A DNA stretch of 64,000 nucleotides from Propioniciclava sinopodophylli (GCF_004324755.1 NZ_SDMQ01000005.1:124001-188000); one strand, 5' to 3'. Numbered from the stretch's first letter, positions 9,161 through 24,005 are shown. Numbers and translations: made by a program. Notes: generated by a model not told the origin, from the letters alone.

Positions 9161-9164
<4 letters not shown>
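8094..9164 (-). CDS. pyrD: Dihydroorotate dehydrogenase, class 2 (quinone-linked)
   Basis: 356 residues. Oxidises dihydroorotate to orotate with FMN, passing electrons to membrane quinone. The class 2 assignment rests on the N-terminal extension of about 45 residues that forms the quinone/membrane-binding helices ([21 protein letters not shown]), and on the catalytic serine in the [14 protein letters not shown] segment, where class 1 enzymes carry cysteine. Other core motifs: [47 protein letters not shown] and [12 protein letters not shown] near the end. ATG at 9164 overlaps the carB TGA (ATGA), and its own stop overlaps pyrF. A quinone-linked enzyme implies a respiratory chain. Confidence 0.96.
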
Positions 9165-12493
<3,329 letters not shown>

Positions 12494-12494
12494 G

Positions 12495-13649
12495 TCAGTT
12501 CTCCGTCCGGGTGGTCGAGCCTGTCGACGCCAGGACGGCGACGAAGCGGTCGAACAGGTACACCGAGTCGTGTGGGCCGGCGGCCGCCTCGGGGTGGTAC
12601 TGGACGCTGAAGCCCAGGACCCGGCCCGACGCGTCGGTCAGCTCCAGGCCCTCCACGACGTCGTCGTTGAGGCACACGTGCGTCACGCGGGCGTCCCCCC
12701 AGCGGGTCGGGGTGTCGGCGTCCAGCGGCGCATCGACGGCGAACCCGTGGTTCTGGGCGGTGATCTCGACCGCCCCGGTGGCGCGGTCGAGCACCGGCAC
12801 GTTGAGGCCGCGGTGCCCGTAGGTGAGCTTGTACGTGCCGAAACCGAGCGCGCGGCCGAAGATCTGGTTGCCGAAGCAGATGCCGAAGTACGGCAGGCCG
12901 GCGTCCAGCACGTCGGTGAGCAGGCCGACCGCCTCGTCGGCGGCGGCCGGGTCGCCCGGCCCGTTGCTGAAGAAGACGCCGTCGGCGCCGGTGGCGCGGA
13001 TGTCGGCGAGCGTCGAGGAGGCCGGCAGCACGTGCACCTCGATGCCGCGGCGGGCCATCAGCTCGGGCGTCATTTCCTTGATGCCCAAGTCGATGGCGGC
13101 CACCGTGAAGCGCTTCTCACCGACGGCGGGGACGACCACGGGGGCGTCCACGGTCACGTCGCCGACGAGGTTGGCCCCGGCCATCGGTGGCTGCTCCAGC
13201 ACGCGGGCGAGCAGCTTGTCGGCGTCCAGCTCGGTGGTGGAGATGCCGACCCGCATGGCGCCACGCTCGCGGAGGTGGCGGGTCAGCGCCCGGGTGTCGA
13301 CCTCGGCGATGCCGACGACGCCCTGGGCGGCCAGCTCGTCAGCCAGGCTGCGGTTCGAGCGCCAGTTGGAGCGGACGCGGGCGGCGTCCCGGACCACATA
13401 GCCGGCGACCCAGATGCGGCGCGACTCGTCGTCCTCGTCGTTCCAGCCGGTGTTGCCGATGTGCGGCGCGGTCGCGACGACGACCTGGCGGCGGTAGCTC
13501 GGGTCGGTCAGGGTCTCCTGGTAGCCGGTCATGCCGGTGGAGAAGACGGCCTCGCCGAACGTCTCGCCGGGGGCCCCGAAGGACACTCCACGGAACGATC
13601 GGCCATCCTCGAGGACCAACAGGGCTGGTACGTCGACACGGGGTTCCAT
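12495..13649 (-). CDS. carA: Carbamoyl-phosphate synthase small (glutaminase) subunit
   Basis: 384 residues. Hydrolyses glutamine and channels ammonia to CarB. N-terminal domain: [18 protein letters not shown] and [16 protein letters not shown]. The class I amidotransferase domain carries the nucleophile cysteine in [16 protein letters not shown] and the His-Glu pair in [12 protein letters not shown] chose the ATG at 13649, which has AGGAAGGA seven bases upstream; an in-frame GTG at 13667 overlapping the nusB stop (GTGA) is possible. The last residues, [11 protein letters not shown], are encoded by a dispersed repeat. In many actinobacteria pyrR, pyrB and pyrC stand between nusB and carA; here carA follows nusB after 14 bp. 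Confidence 0.96.
   Translation of the reverse strand: MEPRVDVPALLVLEDGRSFRGVSFGAPGETFGEAVFSTGMTGYQETLTDPSYRRQVVVATAPHIGNTGWNDEDDESRRIWVAGYVVRDAARVRSNWRSNRSLADELAAQGVVGIAEVDTRALTRHLRERGAMRVGISTTELDADKLLARVLEQPPMAGANLVGDVTVDAPVVVPAVGEKRFTVAAIDLGIKEMTPELMARRGIEVHVLPASSTLADIRATGADGVFFSNGPGDPAAADEAVGLLTDVLDAGLPYFGICFGNQIFGRALGFGTYKLTYGHRGLNVPVLDRATGAVEITAQNHGFAVDAPLDADTPTRWGDARVTHVCLNDDVVEGLELTDASGRVLGFSVQYHPEAAAGPHDSVYLFDRFVAVLASTGSTTRTEN
12510..12527 (-). repeat. Copy of a short dispersed repeat at the 3' end of carA
   Basis: The minus strand reads TCGACAGGCTCGACCACC, matching a TCGACAGGCTCGACCACC-type repeat that I recall from many actinobacterial genomes (memory, not searched). It supplies the last codons of carA (STGSTT before RTEN and the stop). 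It shares the core CGACAGGCTC with the copy inside fmt. Confidence 0.5.
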
Positions 13650-13663
13650 GGAGGTGTCCTTCC

Positions 13664-14110
13664 TCACGTTTGCTGGCTGTCCCCCGGGGTGGCCACCGCG
13701 AGCCGCTGGGCGGCCGCCGACAGCACGCCGTTCAGGAACGACGGGGATTCAGGGGTTGAGTACTCGGCGGCCAGACCGACCGCCTCGGAGATCGCCACGG
13801 CGGGCGGCGTGTCCGTGTGCGCGATCTCGTACAGGGCGATACGCGCGAGGTTGCGGTCGACGTGCGCGAGGCGGTCGACCGTCCAGGTGCCCGTCAGGGC
13901 GGCGGCGATGGCGGCGTCGAGCTCGTCGAGGTGCTCCAGCACCCCGTTGACCAGCTCGATGGTGAACGGTCGCACCGGCGGCTCGCCCAGGCCGATGCGC
14001 TCGGCCAGCGTGTCCGTGCCCGGGCGGTCCCGCAGCTCGCTCTCGTACAGGATGTCGAGGGCGCGCTTGCGGGCCTTCGTCCGGGTGGAGTTGTCGCGGT
14101 TCTGGGTCAC
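13664..14110 (-). CDS. nusB: Transcription antitermination / rRNA biogenesis factor NusB
   Basis: 148 residues. All-helical RNA-binding protein that joins NusE (S10) on boxA RNA of rRNA transcripts to prevent premature termination. Motifs: [19 protein letters not shown] near the N-terminus, [17 protein letters not shown] in the middle, [15 protein letters not shown] and [26 protein letters not shown] at the C-terminus. The GTG start at 14110 overlaps the efp TGA (GTGA). Any upstream extension would run out of frame through efp and is unsupported. It is followed 14 bp later by carA, so this housekeeping factor probably shares messages with the pyrimidine genes. Confidence 0.95.
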   Translation of the reverse strand: MTQNRDNSTRTKARKRALDILYESELRDRPGTDTLAERIGLGEPPVRPFTIELVNGVLEHLDELDAAIAAALTGTWTVDRLAHVDRNLARIALYEIAHTDTPPAVAISEAVGLAAEYSTPESPSFLNGVLSAAAQRLAVATPGDSQQT

Positions 14111-14676
14111 CCGTTGACCCGGCCGAGGTAGCTGCCGTCGCGGGTGTCGACCTTGACCTTCGTGCCGGTCTCGATGAAGAGCGGCACCTGGATCTCCTTG
14201 CCGGTCTCCAGGGTGGCCGGCTTGGTGCCGGCGGAGCTGCGGTCGCCCTGCAGGCCGGGCTCGGTGTAGGTGATCTCGAGCTCGACCGAGGCGGGCAGGT
14301 CGATGTACAGCGGGTTGCCCTCGTGCGTGGCGACGATCGCGTTCTGGTTCTCGAGCATGTAGTCCTTGGCGTCGCCCACCGTCTCCTCGGAGATGTTGAG
14401 CTGCTCGAAGGTGTCGGTGTCCATGAACACGAACGCGTCGCCGTCGTGGTACAGGTACTGCATTTCGCGGCGGTCGACAGTGGCGCTCTCGACCTTGATG
14501 TCGGAGTTGAAGGTCTTGTCGACGATCTTGCCGCTGGTGACGTTCTTCAGCTTGCTGCGGACGACGGTGTTCCCCTTGCCCGGCTTGTGGTGCTGGAACC
14601 ACTGGACCTGCCACAGCTGGCCGTCGATGACCAGAACGGTCCCGTTCTTGAGGTCGTTGGTCGAGATCGTGGGCAT
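14107..14676 (-). CDS. efp: Translation elongation factor P
   Basis: 189 residues, standard length. Binds ribosomes stalled at proline runs and stimulates peptide-bond formation from near the E site. Domain I holds the tip loop HHKPGKGN with Lys34; in this family Lys34 may carry a modification or remain bare, and I see no modification gene nearby. Domains II and III follow ([27 protein letters not shown], and the C-terminal [26 protein letters not shown], of which parts are quoted). ATG at 14676 has AAGGA six bases before it; that ribosome-binding site sits in a small GGAAG/CTTCC inverted repeat. The stop overlaps nusB. Confidence 0.97.
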   Translation of the reverse strand: MPTISTNDLKNGTVLVIDGQLWQVQWFQHHKPGKGNTVVRSKLKNVTSGKIVDKTFNSDIKVESATVDRREMQYLYHDGDAFVFMDTDTFEQLNISEETVGDAKDYMLENQNAIVATHEGNPLYIDLPASVELEITYTEPGLQGDRSSAGTKPATLETGKEIQVPLFIETGTKVKVDTRDGSYLGRVNG

Positions 14677-14709
14677 GGGAAGTCCTTCCGGCGTCGTTTC
14701 CGACGGGTC

Positions 14710-14715
14710 ACTCTA
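14710..14715 (-). promoter_or_regulatory. Candidate -10 box for efp-nusB-carAB-pyrDF
   Basis: TAGAGT on the minus strand fits TANNNT and overlaps the stop codon of the preceding PaiB-like gene. It would give a leader of roughly 25-30 bases before efp. No convincing -35 is seen 16-19 bases upstream, where a terminator-like hairpin sits instead. Confidence 0.35.
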
Positions 14716-15399
14716 CCCGGTCTCGCGACCGGGACGCGCATCGGGCTCACCCAGGCGCCGGCCGGCCTTCACCTCGGCCATCAACCGGTAGCGCGCCTCG
14801 GCGTGCGGCAGGCTGATCTCGGCCATGGCGGACGCCAGCGCGTCCTCCCCGACGCCCTGCAGGCCCGCGATCACGCCGGCGATGTCCTCGGGTGCCCGGT
14901 TCTGGTTGAGCTTGGCCTTGGCCTCGATGCGGGCGATCGGCATCTCCAGCCCGACGATGGGCCGCAGCTGGCGGTCCCACTCCTCCTCGGTCAGCCCGGC
15001 CACGTACCCGTGTCGGTCGCCGAGGTCGAGGACGGCGGCGCGCACCCACTCGGGGTCGTCGTGGACCACCAGCGGCCCGTAGGCGTGCACCGTGACGTAG
15101 TTCCAGGTGGGCACCGAATGCTTCATCGCCTGGGAGGCGTACCAGTCCGGGTCGACGTAGCCGTCCGGGCCGCTCAGGATGGCCAGGGCGTCCCCGAGCC
15201 CGGTGTCGCGCCACTGTTCGTTGGTGCGCGTGACGTGGAACACGAGCGTTCCGAGCCCCCCGCCCGGGCGGTGGAGGACCGGCAGCAGGGTCGCGACCGG
15301 TCCGGACGGGTGCGCCGTGACGAGTTGGGCGGTCCGGGCGCCCGCCAACAGGTCGGCCGCGCGGTCGGCCCCCAACTCGAAGTGGCGGGGCGTGTACAT
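14713..15399 (-). CDS. PaiB-family FMN-binding split-barrel protein
   Basis: 228 residues beginning MYTPRHFELG, the family's typical N-terminus. PaiB-like proteins share the FMN-binding split-barrel fold; the Bacillus subtilis member is a negative regulator of sporulation and protease genes, but most members have no known role. Visible conserved stretches are QLVTAHPSGPVATLLPVLH, LVFHVTRTNEQW, SVPTWNYVTVHAYGPL and LEMPIARIEAKAKLNQNR, the last being very characteristic of the family. The ATG at 15399 overlaps the aroB stop (TGATG), so it is coupled to shikimate-pathway genes at the spot where many actinobacteria carry a proline peptidase gene. A link with aromatic synthesis is only positional. 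Confidence 0.85.
   Translation of the reverse strand: MYTPRHFELGADRAADLLAGARTAQLVTAHPSGPVATLLPVLHRPGGGLGTLVFHVTRTNEQWRDTGLGDALAILSGPDGYVDPDWYASQAMKHSVPTWNYVTVHAYGPLVVHDDPEWVRAAVLDLGDRHGYVAGLTEEEWDRQLRPIVGLEMPIARIEAKAKLNQNRAPEDIAGVIAGLQGVGEDALASAMAEISLPHAEARYRLMAEVKAGRRLGEPDARPGRETG
14716..14733 (-). terminator. Perfect 7-bp hairpin at the end of the PaiB-like gene
   Basis: Minus-strand arms CCCGGTC and GACCGGG enclose a GCGA tetraloop and end immediately before the TAG stop codon. There is no U-run, but hairpins without one are common as actinobacterial terminators. It may end transcripts of aroC-aroK-aroB-PaiB ahead of the efp promoter. Confidence 0.4.
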
Positions 15400-16478
15400 C
15401 AGCGCGTCAGCTGGTCGTAGGTGTCGGCCAGGACGCCCTCGTCGGGGGCCTCGGCGATGAACGGCCGGGCGACGTCGTCGAGCAGCACGAACCGCAGGGA
15501 GCCGCCACGCGACTTCTTGTCCAGATTCATGGTGGCGCGCAGCTCGTCCCAGACGCCGGCTTCGTAGGTCAGCGGCAGCCCGACCCCGCCGAAAACGGAG
15601 CGGTGGCGCTCGACGAACGCGGCGTCCGCGTGGCCCAGGTTGGCCGACAGCAGCGCGGCGAACTGCGAGCCGATGGAGACCGCGTGGCCGTGCGGCATCG
15701 TGTAGCGCTCGCGCCGCTCGATGGCGTGGGCCAGCGTGTGGCCGTAGTTGAGCAGCTCGCGGCCCACGGCGTCGCCGACGCTGGTGCGCTCGCGCAGGTC
15801 GCCGGACACGACGGACGCCTTCACCTCCATCGAACGGACGACGGCCTCGGTCAGCTCGTCGCTGCCCGCGCGCAGGAGCGCGTCGGGCGCGGTCTCGAAC
15901 AGCTCGAGGGTGCGCTCGTCGGCGATGAAGCCGTGCTTGGCCATCTCGGCCAGCCCGCCGCGCAGGTCGTCCACAGGGAGCGAGGTGAGGAAGTCGAGGT
16001 CGGCCAGTACCGCCTTCGGCTCCCAGAAGGCCCCGACGAGGTTCTTGCCGGCCTTGAGGTTGATGCCGGTCTTGCCGCCGACGGCGGCGTCCACCATGGC
16101 GAGGAGGGTGGTGGGCACCGACACGTACCGGACGCCGCGCAGCCACGTCCCGGCGACGAAGCCGGCCAGGTCGGTGGTCGCTCCCCCGCCGAGCCCGACG
16201 ACGGCGTCCGAACGGGTGAAGCCCTCATCCGCCAGCACCTGCCAGCAGCCGTCCAGGACGCGGGTGGTCTTGGCCTTCTCGCCCTTGGGCAGCTGAATGA
16301 GGGTGACCTCGGCGTCCAGCCCGGCGGCCAGCTCCGCGGCGCGCTCGCGCAGCACCTTGGGGTGCAGGATCGCCACCTTGGCGGCGCCGCCGACAGCCTC
16401 GCCCAGCCCGGCGACCACGCCGTGGCCGACGGCCACGTCGTAGGGGCTGGCGGTGTTCACGCGGACGACCTGGCTCAT
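15399..16478 (-). CDS. aroB: 3-dehydroquinate synthase
   Basis: 359 residues. Second step of the shikimate pathway: cyclises DAHP to 3-dehydroquinate using bound NAD and a divalent metal. Motifs: NAD-binding GLGGGATTDLAGFVAGTWLRG around residues 93-113 (partly quoted), then RYVSVPTTLLAMVDAAVGGK and TGINLKAGKNLVGAFW, and the metal ligands Glu in GLAEMAKHGFI and the His pair in NYGHTLAHAIE and MPHGHAVSIG. ATG at 16478 overlaps the aroK stop (ATGA); the stop overlaps the PaiB-like gene. Order aroC-aroK-aroB is the usual actinobacterial one. Confidence 0.97.
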   Translation of the reverse strand: MSQVVRVNTASPYDVAVGHGVVAGLGEAVGGAAKVAILHPKVLRERAAELAAGLDAEVTLIQLPKGEKAKTTRVLDGCWQVLADEGFTRSDAVVGLGGGATTDLAGFVAGTWLRGVRYVSVPTTLLAMVDAAVGGKTGINLKAGKNLVGAFWEPKAVLADLDFLTSLPVDDLRGGLAEMAKHGFIADERTLELFETAPDALLRAGSDELTEAVVRSMEVKASVVSGDLRERTSVGDAVGRELLNYGHTLAHAIERRERYTMPHGHAVSIGSQFAALLSANLGHADAAFVERHRSVFGGVGLPLTYEAGVWDELRATMNLDKKSRGGSLRFVLLDDVARPFIAEAPDEGVLADTYDQLTR

Positions 16479-16984
16479 GCGGCGGGCTCCTGCAGCAGGG
16501 TGATGATCTCGTCGACGACCTCGCCCGGCTGGCGGCCGGAGGTGTCGACGTGATGGCGGCCGACGGCCGCGTAGACCGGCGTGCGGGCGCGCAGCATCTT
16601 GATGAGCGTGCCCCGGATGCCCCCGCCGGCGAGCAGCGGGCGGCTGTCGTCCAGGCCGATGCGCTTGAACGCGTCGTGGGCGTCCACCTTGAGCCAGACC
16701 GTCCGGACGTCGGCCAGCGCCTCGGCGATCGCCGGGGTGAGCGGGGCGCCGCCGCCGAGGCTGACCACGCCGTCGCCGACGAGGAGCGACAAGGTGGCGT
16801 CCCTCTCGATGGCGCGGAAGGCCTCCTCCCCGTCGTCGGCGAAGATCTCGCGGACGAGCTTGCCGTGCATCCGCTCGATCTCGGTGTCGACGTCGAAGAA
16901 GGGCAGGCGCAGCCGCTCGGCCAGCAGGGCACCGACCGTCGACTTGCCGGAGCCGGGGGCGCCGATCAGGGCGATCGTCGTCAC
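16475..16984 (-). CDS. aroK: Shikimate kinase
   Basis: 169 residues. Phosphorylates shikimate at the 3-hydroxyl with ATP. Walker [10 protein letters not shown] is at about residues 8-16. Shikimate-binding [11 protein letters not shown] (Asp residues near 31-33), the FRAIERDA segment with its Arg-Glu, and the [10 protein letters not shown] glycine loop follow. The lid arginine is in DDSRPLL. The start is the GTG at 16984 overlapping the aroC TGA (GTGA), directly followed by [14 protein letters not shown]. Its stop overlaps the aroB start. Confidence 0.95.
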   Translation of the reverse strand: MTTIALIGAPGSGKSTVGALLAERLRLPFFDVDTEIERMHGKLVREIFADDGEEAFRAIERDATLSLLVGDGVVSLGGGAPLTPAIAEALADVRTVWLKVDAHDAFKRIGLDDSRPLLAGGGIRGTLIKMLRARTPVYAAVGRHHVDTSGRQPGEVVDEIITLLQEPAA

Positions 16985-18168
16985 GCCAGCCCCCTCTCGG
17001 CGAGGCGGTCGAGGTACGCGCGGTGGTTGCGGGAGGTCTCCGCCAGCGAGTCGCCGCCGAACTTGTCGAGCATCAGCTCGGCCAGCACGAGCGCCACCAT
17101 GGCCTCGGCGACCACGCCGGCGGCCGGGACGGCGCACACGTCGGAGCGCTGGTGGTGGGCCTGGGCGGGCTCCAAGGTCGTGGTGTCGACGGTGCGCAGG
17201 GCGCGCGGGACGGTGGCGATCGGCTTCATGGCCGCGCGGACGCGTAGCAGCTCGCCCGTGCTCATGCCGCCCTCGGTGCCGCCGGAGCGGTTGCCGGTGC
17301 GGGCGATGTGGTCGCCGTCCAGCACCATCTCGTCGTGGGCGAGGGAACCGCGGGTGCGGGCGAGCTCGAACCCGTCCCCGACCTCCACGCCCTTGATGGC
17401 CTGGATGCCCATGAGGGCGCCGGCCAGGCGGGCGTCGAGGCGGCGGTCTCCCTGGATGTGGGAGCCCACCCCGGGCGGCAGGCCCGTCACCACAACCTCG
17501 ACAACGCCACCGAGGGTGTCGCCGTCGGCCTTGGCGGCGTCGATCTCGGCGAGCATGCGGGCCGAGGAGTCGGCGTCGAAGCAACGCACCGCGTCAGCGT
17601 CGATGGCGTCGCGGTCGGCGAAGGTCGGCAGGCGGTCTCCGGTGGAGGCAACGGAACCGATCTCGACGACGTGGCTGACGAGGCGGACGCCGTAGGCCTG
17701 GTCGAGGAAGTTGCTGGCGACGCGACCCAGCGCGACGCGCGCGGCGGTCTCGCGGGCTGAGGCGCGCTCGAGGATGGGGCGGGCCTCGTCCCACTCGTAC
17801 TTCTGCATGCCGGCCAGGTCGGCGTGCCCCGGGCGGGGGCGCGTGAGCGCGGCGTTCCGGGCCTGGGCAGCCAGCACCTCGGGGTCGACCTCGTCGGGTG
17901 ACATGACCGTCTCCCACTTGGGCCACTCGGTGTTGCCCACGACGATCGCGATCGGGGAGCCCAGAGTCTCCGCGTGCCGGACGCCGGTGAGCACCGTCAC
18001 CTCGTCGGCCTCGAACTTCATCCGCGCGCCCCGGCCCACCCCGAGCCTGCGCCGCGCGAGGGCGTCCGCCAAGTCGTCGGAGGTCACGCGGACGTGCGAG
18101 GGGATCCCCTCGATCGTCGCCACCAGGGCGCGGCCATGGGATTCTCCGGCGGTCAACCAACGCAGCAT
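16981..18168 (-). CDS. aroC: Chorismate synthase
   Basis: 395 residues. Last step to chorismate: anti-elimination of phosphate from EPSP, needing reduced FMN. The N-terminal [12 protein letters not shown] signature fixes the start at 18168. Other motifs: [19 protein letters not shown] (partly quoted), [41 protein letters not shown], and the C-terminal [20 protein letters not shown]. An upstream in-frame ATG would add 14 residues but lies in a strong hairpin region and is not conserved. It follows mltG after a 60-bp gap; aroE, often found between these two genes in actinobacteria, is absent here. Confidence 0.97.
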   Translation of the reverse strand: MLRWLTAGESHGRALVATIEGIPSHVRVTSDDLADALARRRLGVGRGARMKFEADEVTVLTGVRHAETLGSPIAIVVGNTEWPKWETVMSPDEVDPEVLAAQARNAALTRPRPGHADLAGMQKYEWDEARPILERASARETAARVALGRVASNFLDQAYGVRLVSHVVEIGSVASTGDRLPTFADRDAIDADAVRCFDADSSARMLAEIDAAKADGDTLGGVVEVVVTGLPPGVGSHIQGDRRLDARLAGALMGIQAIKGVEVGDGFELARTRGSLAHDEMVLDGDHIARTGNRSGGTEGGMSTGELLRVRAAMKPIATVPRALRTVDTTTLEPAQAHHQRSDVCAVPAAGVVAEAMVALVLAELMLDKFGGDSLAETSRNHRAYLDRLAERGLA

Positions 18169-18195
18169 GCCGGCCAGTCTTTCACGCCAACCGGG

Positions 18196-18223
18196 CCGCC
18201 CCCGTGCCACGCACGTGGGGCGG
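18196..18223 (-). terminator. Strong hairpin between mltG and aroC
   Basis: On the plus strand the arms are CCGCCCCCGTG (18196-18206) and CACGTGGGGCGG (18212-18223), with a 5-base loop. They make an 11-bp GC-rich stem with a single bulged T. It starts six bases beyond the mltG stop and has no U-run. It most likely ends the alaS-ruvX-mltG message. Confidence 0.6.
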
Positions 18224-18228
18224 ACGGG

Positions 18229-19386
18229 TCACTGGCAACGGCCGGGGGCTTGGGTGCGGCACCACACCTGGAGCTTCTGCGCCGAGGCGTTGTGGGCGGC
18301 CAGGTTGTCGTTGAACTCGGTCTCGCCGGTGTCGAGGTTGACGACGACGAAGTAGAGCCAGTTGCCCTCGGCCGGGTTCACGGCCGCGTCCATCGCGGCG
18401 CGGGCGGGCGAGGTGATCGGGCCGGGGATCCAGCCGGTGACCTTGTAGGTGTTGTACGGGGAGTCCGAGGCGCGCTCGGCTTCGGTGGTGAACACCCGGC
18501 CGGTGATGTTGTTGGCGTAGGCGACCGTGGCGTCCGACTGCAGCGGCATGCCCTGCTCGAGCCGGTTGTAGAAGACGCGGGCCACCTTGGCCCGGTCCTC
18601 GTTGGTGACGGCCTCGCGCTCGACGAGGCTGGCCATGGTGAGCGCCTTGTAGGCGTCGCCGGCCGGGGAGGCGGCGGCCTTGTTCTCGAAGTCGAGGTCG
18701 GCAGCGACGCGCTTGAACTGGTCGACGGCGGGCTTCATCACCGCCAGCGCGGTCGGGTCCTGGCCCACCTCGTAGGTGTCGGGGAACAGGAAGCCCTCCG
18801 GGCGTCCTTCGGCCCACTCGGGCAACTCGAGCTGGGCCGGGTCGGCCAGAACGGCCTCGAAGTCGGCCTGCGGGAGGCCCGTGAGCTCGGCCAGGGAGGC
18901 CACCTGCTCGCTGAGCCGCTGGCCCTCGCGGAGCTGGATCATGTTGCGCACGATGTTGTTCGGGTCGACGAGACGGTCGAAGGCGGCCTCGGCCGAGATC
19001 TGCGTGCGCATGCGGTACGTGCCGGCCTGCACCTTGGCGGCCTCGTCCGGACGCGTGCGCGCGTACTGGCGGAAGGTGTCGGAGGACTTGATGACGTCGG
19101 CGTCCTGCAGCACCTGGCCGATCTGGGCCATCGTCGCGCCGCGGGGCACCTCGACCTCGACGTCGGCCAAGCCATCGGCGCCGAGGTAGTCCTCGGCGGT
19201 GCGGAACTCCATGAAGGACTCCCAGGCGCGGGTGCCGACGAACCAGCCGCCGCCGATGAGGACGGCCAGCGCCACCAGCACGGCCATCCAGCCCTTCAAG
19301 CGGTGGCGCACCTCTGCGGTGTCCCACGCGCCGGTCTCGGGGTCCCGGAGGGTGTCACGGCGACGCGCCCGGCGAGGCTCGGTCAT
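18229..19386 (-). CDS. mltG: Endolytic murein transglycosylase MltG (YceG-like)
   Basis: 385 residues. Membrane-anchored enzyme that cuts nascent glycan strands and sets their length. An N-terminal cytoplasmic arm of about 30 residues rich in Arg/Asp is followed by one transmembrane helix (WMAVLVALAVLIGGGWFVGT, about residues 33-52). Then come a LysM-like segment (VEVPRGATMAQIGQVLQDADV) and the YceG catalytic domain, with the probable catalytic glutamate in MASLVEREAV and the conserved YNRLEQGMPLQSDATVAYA and NTYKVTGWIPGPI. ATG at 19386 has AAAGGGAAA upstream and overlaps the ruvX stop (ATGA). It ends just before a strong hairpin. Confidence 0.94.
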   Translation of the reverse strand: MTEPRRARRRDTLRDPETGAWDTAEVRHRLKGWMAVLVALAVLIGGGWFVGTRAWESFMEFRTAEDYLGADGLADVEVEVPRGATMAQIGQVLQDADVIKSSDTFRQYARTRPDEAAKVQAGTYRMRTQISAEAAFDRLVDPNNIVRNMIQLREGQRLSEQVASLAELTGLPQADFEAVLADPAQLELPEWAEGRPEGFLFPDTYEVGQDPTALAVMKPAVDQFKRVAADLDFENKAAASPAGDAYKALTMASLVEREAVTNEDRAKVARVFYNRLEQGMPLQSDATVAYANNITGRVFTTEAERASDSPYNTYKVTGWIPGPITSPARAAMDAAVNPAEGNWLYFVVVNLDTGETEFNDNLAAHNASAQKLQVWCRTQAPGRCQ

Positions 19387-19861
19387 TGGTTTCCCTTTCC
19401 TTCGATCCGCTCCCCTGCGCGCGCGCCGGTCAGGCGCTCCGTGTCGAGAGCGTGGTTCAAGATTGCCACGGCGGCGGCCTGGTCGATGACGCCCCGCTGG
19501 CTCTTGGCCGAGCGTCCGGCCTCCCGCAGCTGCCGGGTCGCGGACACGGTGGTCATCCGCTCGTCGACGAGGCGCACCTCCAGCGGTGCGAACGCCGTGG
19601 CCAGCCAGCGCGCCTGCCCGCGCGCCTTCGCCGCCGACTCCCCCTCGGCGCCCTTCAGGTGCCGCGGCAGGCCGAGGTAGGCGACGACGGGCGCGTGCTC
19701 GTCGATGATCGCGCCGAGGCGGTCGCGGACCACCCGCGCGTCCTGCGCGGGGCTGATCGTCTCGACCGGGAACGCGAGCACGCCAGCGGCATCGCAGGCC
19801 GCGACGCCGATGCGCGCCACGCCCCAGTCGATGCCGAGCCGGACGCCGACGAGGTCGTCGG

Positions 19862-19865
<4 letters not shown>
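19383..19865 (-). CDS. ruvX: Putative pre-16S rRNA nuclease / Holliday-junction resolvase-like YqgF
   Basis: 160 residues. RNase H-fold protein; in E. coli YqgF helps mature the 5' end of 16S rRNA, and resolvase activity has been claimed for some homologues. Catalytic acidic residues are expected in LGIDWGVARIGVA (Asp13), VRLVDERMTTVSA (Glu near 101) and GVIDQAAAVAIL (Asp near 125), and all are present. ATG at 19865 overlaps the alaS stop (ATGA) and the end overlaps mltG. alaS-ruvX-mltG is a widely conserved actinobacterial order. Length and motifs are normal. Confidence 0.93.
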
Positions 19866-22540
<2,675 letters not shown>

Positions 22541-22593
22541 GTGCTTGCTGCCCCTCACATCGAAACCGCCCACGCGGTGCGGGCGGACGCCCC

Positions 22594-22599
22594 ATGATA
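22594..22599 (-). promoter_or_regulatory. Candidate -10 box for alaS
   Basis: TATCAT on the minus strand is a good TANNNT box in the 90-bp rarA-alaS gap. It would give a leader of about 45 bases. In the leader the arms CCGCCC and GGGCGG, separated by nine bases, can form a hairpin. No clear -35 and no T-box features are seen. Confidence 0.4.
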
Positions 22600-22630
22600 C
22601 GACGGACGCGCCCCGTTCCCGACCCGCGCG

Positions 22631-23998
22631 TCAGTCGCGCCCGAGCAGCGACCGGATGGCGGCGAGGCGCTCAGCGATCTGCGCCTCGTTCCCGTGGGTT
22701 GTCGGCTCGTAGTAGCGGGCCTGGGCGAGGTCGTCGGGCAGGTACTGCTGGGCGGCCACCGCGTGTGGCGCGTCGTGGGCGTACTGGTAGCCCTTCCCGT
22801 GCCCCAGCGCCTTGGCGCCGGCGTAGTGGGCGTCGCGCAGGTGCGACGGTACGGGGCCGCCCTTGCCTGCGGCGACGTCGGCCTGCGCGGCGTTGATCGC
22901 GGCGTAGGACGCGTTCGACTTCGGCGCCGTCGCGCAGGCGACCACCGCTTGGGCGAGCACGAGGCGTCCCTCGGGCATGCCGATGAGCTGGACGGCCTGC
23001 GCCGCGGCCACGCACGTCTGGAGCACCGAGGGGGCGGCCATGCCGACGTCCTCGCTGGCCAGGATGATGAGGCGCCGGGCGATGAAGCGGGGATCCTCCC
23101 CGCCGGCGAGCATGCGGGCCAGGTAGTGCAGCCCGGCGTCCACGTCGGAGCCGCGGATCGACTTGATGAACGCGCTGATGACGTCGTAGTGCTGGTCGCC
23201 GTCCCGGTCGTAGCGGACTGCGGCCTTGTCGACGGCCAGTTCGACCGCCTCGGGGGTGATCGTGCTGGCACCGAGGGCGGACGCCGACGCCGCCGCCTCC
23301 TCGAGGTAGGTCAGCGAGCGCCGGGCGTCCCCGCCGGCGAGCCGGACGAGCGTGGCGCGGGCGTCCGCGTCGAGGTCGTAGGTGCCGCCCTCGGGGGTAC
23401 GGAGGCCGCGCTCGTCGCCGAGCGCCCGGTCGAGCAGGGCGTTGACGTCGTCGTCGGTCAGCGGCCTGAGCGTGAGCAGCAGGGAGCGCGACAGCAGCGG
23501 CGAGATCACCGAGAACGACGGGTTCTCCGTGGTGGCGGCGATCAGGGTGACCAGGCGGTTCTCGACGGCGGGCAGCAGAACGTCCTGCTGGGCCTTGTTG
23601 AAGCGATGCACCTCGTCGACGAACAGGACGGTGCCGCGGCCGCGGGCGAGCTCGCGCTTGGCGGCGTCCAGCTCGGCGCGTACCTCCTTGACGCCCGCGG
23701 TGACGCCCGACAGTTCGACGAAGCGGCGGTTGGTGGCCTGCGAGACCACCGAGGCGATCGTCGTCTTGCCCACCCCGGGCGGGCCCCAGAGGAACACCGA
23801 CATGGGCTGACCTTCGGCGAGGCGCTTCAGCGGTGACCCGGGGCCGAGCAGGTGCTGCTGCCCGACGATCTCGTCCAGGGTCCGGGGGCGCAGGCGCACG
23901 GCCAGAGGTACGTCGTCGTGGCCGGCGCTCGACAGGGAGCCGCCCGTGCGCGCCGCGGGGGCGTCGCTGGGGTCGGGGTTGCCGAAGAGGTCCGTCAC
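22631..23998 (-). CDS. rarA: Replication-associated recombination protein A (RarA/MgsA AAA+ ATPase)
   Basis: 455 residues. Clamp-loader-like AAA+ ATPase that acts at stalled forks with SSB. After a variable N-terminus: [20 protein letters not shown], Walker [10 protein letters not shown] at 72-80, Walker [17 protein letters not shown], sensor 1 region [13 protein letters not shown], arginine-finger region [11 protein letters not shown], and the RarA-specific C-terminal tetramerisation domain with [18 protein letters not shown] and [15 protein letters not shown]. The start is the GTG at 23998 with no ribosome-binding site, and a TANNNT box stands seven bases before it, suggesting a leaderless message. 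It is divergent from the phosphoglycerate-mutase-like gene. Confidence 0.95.
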   Translation of the reverse strand: MTDLFGNPDPSDAPAARTGGSLSSAGHDDVPLAVRLRPRTLDEIVGQQHLLGPGSPLKRLAEGQPMSVFLWGPPGVGKTTIASVVSQATNRRFVELSGVTAGVKEVRAELDAAKRELARGRGTVLFVDEVHRFNKAQQDVLLPAVENRLVTLIAATTENPSFSVISPLLSRSLLLTLRPLTDDDVNALLDRALGDERGLRTPEGGTYDLDADARATLVRLAGGDARRSLTYLEEAAASASALGASTITPEAVELAVDKAAVRYDRDGDQHYDVISAFIKSIRGSDVDAGLHYLARMLAGGEDPRFIARRLIILASEDVGMAAPSVLQTCVAAAQAVQLIGMPEGRLVLAQAVVACATAPKSNASYAAINAAQADVAAGKGGPVPSHLRDAHYAGAKALGHGKGYQYAHDAPHAVAAQQYLPDDLAQARYYEPTTHGNEAQIAERLAAIRSLLGRD

Positions 23999-24005
23999 CC
24001 GTCCG

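Noticed and set aside
22541-22630. Possible T-box or AlaRS-specific leader before alaS
   Set aside because: Only about 45 leader bases are expected and none of the T-box stem or specifier features is visible; one small hairpin only.
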